Below, piece after piece: positions 14,107 to 17,608 of a DNA stretch of 17,608 bases (its first letter is position 1; every line of letters starts with the position of its first letter). Source of the stretch: Lachnospiraceae bacterium (lineage in GTDB: Bacteria > Bacillota > Clostridia > Lachnospirales > Lachnospiraceae); the NCBI GenBank assembly GCA_016297945.1, contig JAEDFR010000044.1:1-17608 (forward strand). The letters are read 5' to 3'. Both the position numbers and the translations under genes were made by a program. The notes beneath the pieces were generated by a model. It saw nothing but the letters and a program-made list of their open reading frames with translations, searched no databases and was not told where the DNA came from.

Positions 14107-15735
14107 TTAAATCAAATGCAATTTTGCCAATATTCCCGCCAGCTTCTTTCCTTTCGGCATTGCCAGAATATCATCTTTATTTAAAACTCTCAATTTCAGA
14201 ATCAGAACTCCATATACAAAAGCAGCTATCGCAACAGAAATCAACAAGGAAACTGCATTGCTCTTTAAAACAGCGAAGAGTAGCTTATATACAAAGTAAG
14301 CAACAATGCCCATGATGACAGATGCCAAAAAAGGCAGTATAAATATTTTTTTCATATCCTGCTTATAATCTAAATACTTACGAACAGCTCTCTGATTTAG
14401 TACACACATCAGGAATGAATAGACAATCGTAGCAATCGCAATACAGTATAAATTCAATTCCGTAAAAATTAAACAGGGAATTAATACCAAAGTCTGAACG
14501 ACCAGTGCGATTGCCGCATGGTAAACCGGAGCGGTAACTTTTCCGATTCCCTGCAAAACAGCATTTGTCAGAGTTGATAACGAGTAAAAAACAATGGTGA
14601 CGCTCAAAGCCCTGAGCAATGCTCCGGCAAGCGGAATATTGGTCTGACCCGGAAACAGAAATGAAACCACAGGCTCTGCCAATACAAAAATTCCGACCAT
14701 CGAGGGAATTGCAATTAACATCGTTGTTAAAATAGCCGTATGGACTTTGCTTCGGGTCCCTTTTACATCTCCCGTTGCATATTTTCCGGATACACTCGGG
14801 ATCATGGCAGCCGACATGGCAGAAGCAATGGCAATGGGAATATTGGAAATAACCACTGCTTTTCCTGAATAAACTCCATACCAGATTGCAATCTGGGAAA
14901 CATCCACATCCTTCATCAGTTTCAAGATTTTTCGATAGATGGTTTCATCTAAAGATGTGCTGAAATTGTAAATGAAAGTACTCAAAATAAAAGGTGTCAC
15001 CAAAGAAAAAATAATCTTAAATATTTCGGAATACTGCAGAACTTCCTTATGCTCATCCTTTTGTATTCTTTCTTTTATTTCTTTTTTGTGCATTCCATAC
15101 ATGAATGTCATAAAAGCTAACGCAATTAAAACACCGGCTCCGGTACCGAGAGCACTACCCATTGCTCCGTACACAGCCTGTGTGGAAGGATCCCTGTCTA
15201 TGACTAACTGCTTTAAAAGATATGCAGCCATAATACTGATAATGGCATTTAATATCTGTTCCAAAATCTGGGAAACCGATGTCTGAACCATGGTTTTGTG
15301 GGCTTGAAAATATCCACGCAATACCCCTAACAGACCGGAAACAAAAATGGTGGGAGAAAAAACACGAAGAACCATGACTGCATTTTGTTCCACCAAAAAA
15401 CCTGCTCCGAAAAATGCAAACAGACTGGCGCATCCACCCACAACAATGACATAAATAAATGCACAGTAGAAAATTCTCTGCGCATTTTTGTACTCCTTTA
15501 GCGCTAATTTTCCCGCAATTACCTTGGAAATCGCAGCGGGAATCGAGTATGAACTGATCAGCAGAATAATCGTATAAATATTATAAGCCGATCCGTAATA
15601 TCCGTTTCCTTCATCTCCGATGATTGCAGCTAAAGGACTTCTATATAAAATTCCGATGATTCTGCAGATAATTCCGGCCATTGCCAGAATTCCTGCCTGC
15701 ATGATGAACCCATCACTCTTTTTTTCGAGACTCAA
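14107..15735 (-). CDS. YtgP/SpoVB-family polysaccharide (lipid II-type) flippase
   Basis: This MOP-superfamily membrane protein of 542 residues has 14 predicted hydrophobic segments. The family includes Bacillus YtgP (a MurJ-type lipid II flippase) and SpoVB. The N-terminus (IICRIIGILYRSPLAAIIGDEGNGYY) and the internal LRGYFQAHKTMVQTS are family hallmarks; the C-terminal LAMPKGKKLAGIL is closer to YtgP than to SpoVB, and the length is also YtgP-like. It probably moves an undecaprenyl-linked cell-wall precursor across the membrane. The start is TTG at 15735, one base after the GNAT stop codon, with GAGGAAG in the end of the GNAT gene; the first in-frame ATG would remove conserved residues. Downstream is the aminopeptidase. 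Confidence 0.9.
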   Translation of the reverse strand: MSLEKKSDGFIMQAGILAMAGIICRIIGILYRSPLAAIIGDEGNGYYGSAYNIYTIILLISSYSIPAAISKVIAGKLALKEYKNAQRIFYCAFIYVIVVGGCASLFAFFGAGFLVEQNAVMVLRVFSPTIFVSGLLGVLRGYFQAHKTMVQTSVSQILEQILNAIISIMAAYLLKQLVIDRDPSTQAVYGAMGSALGTGAGVLIALAFMTFMYGMHKKEIKERIQKDEHKEVLQYSEIFKIIFSLVTPFILSTFIYNFSTSLDETIYRKILKLMKDVDVSQIAIWYGVYSGKAVVISNIPIAIASAMSAAMIPSVSGKYATGDVKGTRSKVHTAILTTMLIAIPSMVGIFVLAEPVVSFLFPGQTNIPLAGALLRALSVTIVFYSLSTLTNAVLQGIGKVTAPVYHAAIALVVQTLVLIPCLIFTELNLYCIAIATIVYSFLMCVLNQRAVRKYLDYKQDMKKIFILPFLASVIMGIVAYFVYKLLFAVLKSNAVSLLISVAIAAFVYGVLILKLRVLNKDDILAMPKGKKLAGILAKLHLI

Positions 15736-15736
15736 A

Positions 15737-16183
15737 TTATTCTTCCTCTTTTTTCTTTTTCCGATAATACATCAGATATTCCACTTCACCCAGGTCTTCG
15801 TGCACGCTTTCCTCTTTTTTAATTAATCCTCTGTTTTCATAAAAGGTCACCGCACCATAATTATTTTCAAAAACATGAAGTGTAAAGAAATCATTATCTT
15901 CCTTTATATAATTGAGCAGTCTGGTACCGATCCCGGTTCCGCGATACTCTTTATCGACAAACAAACCATCCACATATCCGTTATCCATGCCGATAAAACC
16001 GACAACATAGCCATCGATTTCATAGACATATACTTCCGAAAGCGGAAGATTCCTTTTCACATAATTGAAATTTCTATCCCAATAAGAAGGACTGATAAAA
16101 TCATGTGCTTCCAGATTTCCCTCATACCAGATCTTTAATACCCGGTTTAAATCCATATCATTAAAGCTTCTTATGATATCCAT
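15737..16183 (-). CDS. GNAT family N-acetyltransferase, YjaB-like
   Basis: The protein carries the GNAT acetyl-CoA loop RGTGIG (motif A, after LFVDKEY) and the late motif NNYGAVTFYENRGL. The N-terminal half, with IWYEGNLEAHDFISPSYW, resembles E. coli YjaB, an acetyltransferase of unknown substrate. I prefer the ATG at 16183 (148 residues). A GTG at 16195 would add four residues, but its AAAGGT lies directly against the codon, while AGGTG is at a workable distance from the ATG. The C-terminus is highly charged (RKKKKEEE). It is the first gene of a probable operon with the flippase and the aminopeptidase. Its substrate cannot be inferred. Confidence 0.88.
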   Translation of the reverse strand: MDIIRSFNDMDLNRVLKIWYEGNLEAHDFISPSYWDRNFNYVKRNLPLSEVYVYEIDGYVVGFIGMDNGYVDGLFVDKEYRGTGIGTRLLNYIKEDNDFFTLHVFENNYGAVTFYENRGLIKKEESVHEDLGEVEYLMYYRKKKKEEE

Positions 16184-16312
16184 TTGTATTCCCACACCTT
16201 TATATTTGCAATTTATTCATTGAATGCATAAAATGCAACTAACACCTTTTGATCCATATTATAAATTACGCAAGCAATTTACAGTATTTTGACCGCTCAA
16301 TCCTTGTATACA

Positions 16313-16945
16313 TTATATGCGAAAGAAATTCTTCTGACAACCCAGTCGGATAAACGCAGATAACGGAAATCCGACAACGGTATTGTAATCTCCAATAATT
16401 TTTTCCACCAAAAAAGCTCCTATTCCCTGAATACCATAAGCCCCTGCCTTATCCATGGGTTCTTTTGTGGCAACATATGCTTCTGCTTCCTCTTTTGAAA
16501 AAGGATACATACAGACTTTGGTCTCCTCTACAAAGCAAAAACTATCATCCTCAATTAATTTTCCGTCTTTATCCAGACAAATCACACTGACTCCGGTTAA
16601 CACTTCATGCTCTTTACCGGATAAGTCCATAAGCATGTCCACGGCATCCGCTTCATCCGCCGGTTTTCCCAAAATTTTCTGATTTGCGGCTACGACCGTA
16701 TCTGCACCGATGACAATGGTCTTTTCATATTTTGAATCCAAAGCCCATTCGTATTCAAAATATCTGTTTGCAACCTCTTTCGCCTTTTGCTCTGAAAGAC
16801 CTGCAACTACCTTCTTGGGATCACTTTCTTTGACAATTTCTTCACCCTCGCTTTTTATCACCGTGAACAAAAGCCCCATACGTTCAAACATTTCTTTTCT
16901 TCGCGGCGAACCGGATGCAAGAATAATATTTACTGATTGGTTCAT
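16313..16945 (-). CDS. maf: Maf family nucleoside triphosphate pyrophosphatase
   Basis: Maf hydrolyses dTTP, UTP or modified nucleotides to monophosphates, a house-cleaning role also linked to septum formation control. The 210 residues carry the N-terminal LASGSPRRKE (9-18), VIGADTVV (78-85, with D82), LGKP (92-95) and DKAGAYGIQG, all typical. The ATG at 16945 has AAGGAG eight bases upstream. Substrate preference (dTTP/UTP type versus 7-methyl-GTP type) is not decided here. The gap of 117-129 bases to the GNAT gene holds no clear terminator, so some read-through is likely. Confidence 0.94.
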   Translation of the reverse strand: MNQSVNIILASGSPRRKEMFERMGLLFTVIKSEGEEIVKESDPKKVVAGLSEQKAKEVANRYFEYEWALDSKYEKTIVIGADTVVAANQKILGKPADEADAVDMLMDLSGKEHEVLTGVSVICLDKDGKLIEDDSFCFVEETKVCMYPFSKEEAEAYVATKEPMDKAGAYGIQGIGAFLVEKIIGDYNTVVGFPLSAFIRLGCQKNFFRI

Positions 16946-16966
16946 GATTTTCTCCTTATGCTTGTA

Positions 16967-17171
16967 TTAACCATAAAAGCTCTGATTGCAATTATAGGTT
17001 CTTCCTATCATATCTTTAATACTTTCAATTGTATATTCTGGAAATATAATCATTTCATGAACATTATATTCATTTCCACATTTTTTGAATTAAGTAATTC
17101 ATAAAAATCATCATATATTGCATGAAAATGAACATTTTTTCATTTTCTTTTAAATTGTTACGTTTGCAAAC
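16967..17171 (-). pseudogene. frameshifted coding remnant between maf and the putative immunity gene
   Basis: Read on the minus strand, three open stretches join into one protein-like sequence if a single A is added to each of two A6 runs (17135-17140 and 17081-17086). The parts are VCKRNNLKENEK, then VHFHAIYDDFYELLNSK, then CGNEYNVHEMIIFPEYTIES continuing to a TAA at 16967. No start codon or ribosome binding site is visible, so it looks like the 3' end of a decayed gene. It has the same strand and AT-rich style as the 113-residue gene just upstream, which suits a leftover orphan immunity gene. The open stretches are short and could be chance; two missing bases in homopolymers could also be sequencing errors. 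Confidence 0.4.
16991..17019 (-). promoter_or_regulatory. candidate maf promoter
   Basis: On the minus strand a perfect TATAAT (16991-16996) has TTAAAG (17014-17019) 17 bases upstream. It lies about 46 bases before the maf start, inside the putative remnant. The -35 box is weak. Confidence 0.35.
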
Positions 17172-17175
17172 CTAA

Positions 17176-17517
17176 CTAAATAAATTCTATGTTTTCGCCT
17201 AAAACCTCCAAAAGAATTATTTCATTCCACGAATCGTAAAAGGTTATGCTTTTGACCTCTGTTAATTCATCAATTATGCCATCACCGTTTACAATATCTT
17301 CTTTCAATTCTTCTAACAGTATAGAATTTGTTTGAATTAGTATATCTCCTATTTCTCTACCTATAGAATTTTTTTCTTTGAAGGCATGATAGTCTGAAAA
17401 AATAATTTGCCTAATTTTTTGTTCCCAAGTTTTGATATATATAATCAAGCAAGAATCTTTTATGCAAATATCATGTATCGTATTATCCATGTTACTTACG
17501 GTATTTATCCAATCCAT
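17176..17517 (-). CDS. small acidic protein, possible immunity protein
   Basis: The 113-residue cytosolic-type protein has no signal peptide or membrane segment. It starts MDWINTVSNMDNTIHD, is predicted to be mostly strand and helix, and has an acidic middle (EELKEDIVNGDGIIDELTE). I do not recognise a named family. Four things suggest an immunity protein for a polymorphic toxin: the small size, acidity, AT-rich codon use compared with maf, and a position 15 bases behind the end of another gene on the same strand. The ATG at 17517 has GAGAGG about six bases upstream, overlapping the end of the spacer. The toxin itself would lie mostly outside the window. Alternatives are any small conserved hypothetical protein. 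Confidence 0.6.
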   Translation of the reverse strand: MDWINTVSNMDNTIHDICIKDSCLIIYIKTWEQKIRQIIFSDYHAFKEKNSIGREIGDILIQTNSILLEELKEDIVNGDGIIDELTEVKSITFYDSWNEIILLEVLGENIEFI

Positions 17518-17532
17518 TATTTGTTACCTCTC

Positions 17533-17608
17533 TTATTCTGGGAAGGGTTCTCTCGGATAACCGGATGTCGTTGTTACACCTTCATAGCTGTAGTTTTCCC
17601 TCTGTAAT
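17533..17608 (-). CDS. C-terminal end of a gene entering from the right edge (possible toxin)
   Basis: The minus-strand frame is open from the window edge to a TAA at 17533-17535 and ends in SYEGVTTTSGYPREPFPE. Only 24 residues are visible, so the family cannot be named. The short 15-base gap to the 113-residue gene, which contains that gene's ribosome binding site, shows that the two form one operon. The order, large gene end followed by a small acidic gene, is what a toxin-immunity pair looks like. Confidence 0.5.
   Translation of the reverse strand, partial: LQRENYSYEGVTTTSGYPREPFPE

Overview
The window looks like chromosome from a low-GC Gram-positive anaerobe of the class Clostridia, most likely Lachnospiraceae. 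The AT-rich codon use, strong AGGAG-type ribosome binding sites and TTGACA/TATAAT promoters fit this. So do the single-ORF LarC, an RND pump with a long coiled-coil insert, and the pairing of a short XRE regulator with a four-helix membrane protein. The assignment is by recognition of protein families only. No 16S or other taxonomic marker is present.

Layout by region. (1) 1-62 may hold the start of a gene that runs off the left edge. (2) 92-3367, minus strand: larB-larE-larC, the three genes that make and load the nickel-pincer nucleotide (NPN) cofactor; larA, the racemase that uses it, is not in the window. LarC carries a histidine-rich tandem repeat, and a 157-bp nested palindrome separates larB from larE. 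(3) 3515-8297, minus strand: a TetR regulator overlapping a 1387-residue RND-family exporter. The cluster ends in a hairpin made by a dispersed repeat, and the upstream region has strong palindromic operator candidates. (4) 8638-9726, plus strand: trpS with its own promoter and terminator, the only confident plus-strand gene. (5) 9953-10613, minus strand: an XRE regulator and a membrane protein with a promoter that overlaps a 20-bp-period direct repeat. (6) 10614-11186: 573 bp without genes, dominated by nested palindromes, including a 344-bp structure with perfect 35-bp arms and a second copy of the dispersed repeat found after the RND gene. (7) 11187-16945, minus strand: DegV, long-form Xaa-Pro aminopeptidase, a YtgP/SpoVB-type flippase, a GNAT acetyltransferase and Maf pyrophosphatase. 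(8) 16967-17608, minus strand, AT-rich: the last residues of an unseen gene, a 113-residue protein 15 bp behind it, and a short frameshifted coding remnant. This arrangement resembles the 3' end of a polymorphic-toxin locus with immunity genes.

Most genes are ordinary. The parts that deserve a second look are the noncoding nested palindromes (three families, one present twice at 60 of 66 identical positions), the TetR and XRE operator candidates, the two gene-internal expansions (the LarC His repeat and the RND coiled-coil insert), and the candidate toxin/immunity edge at the right end.
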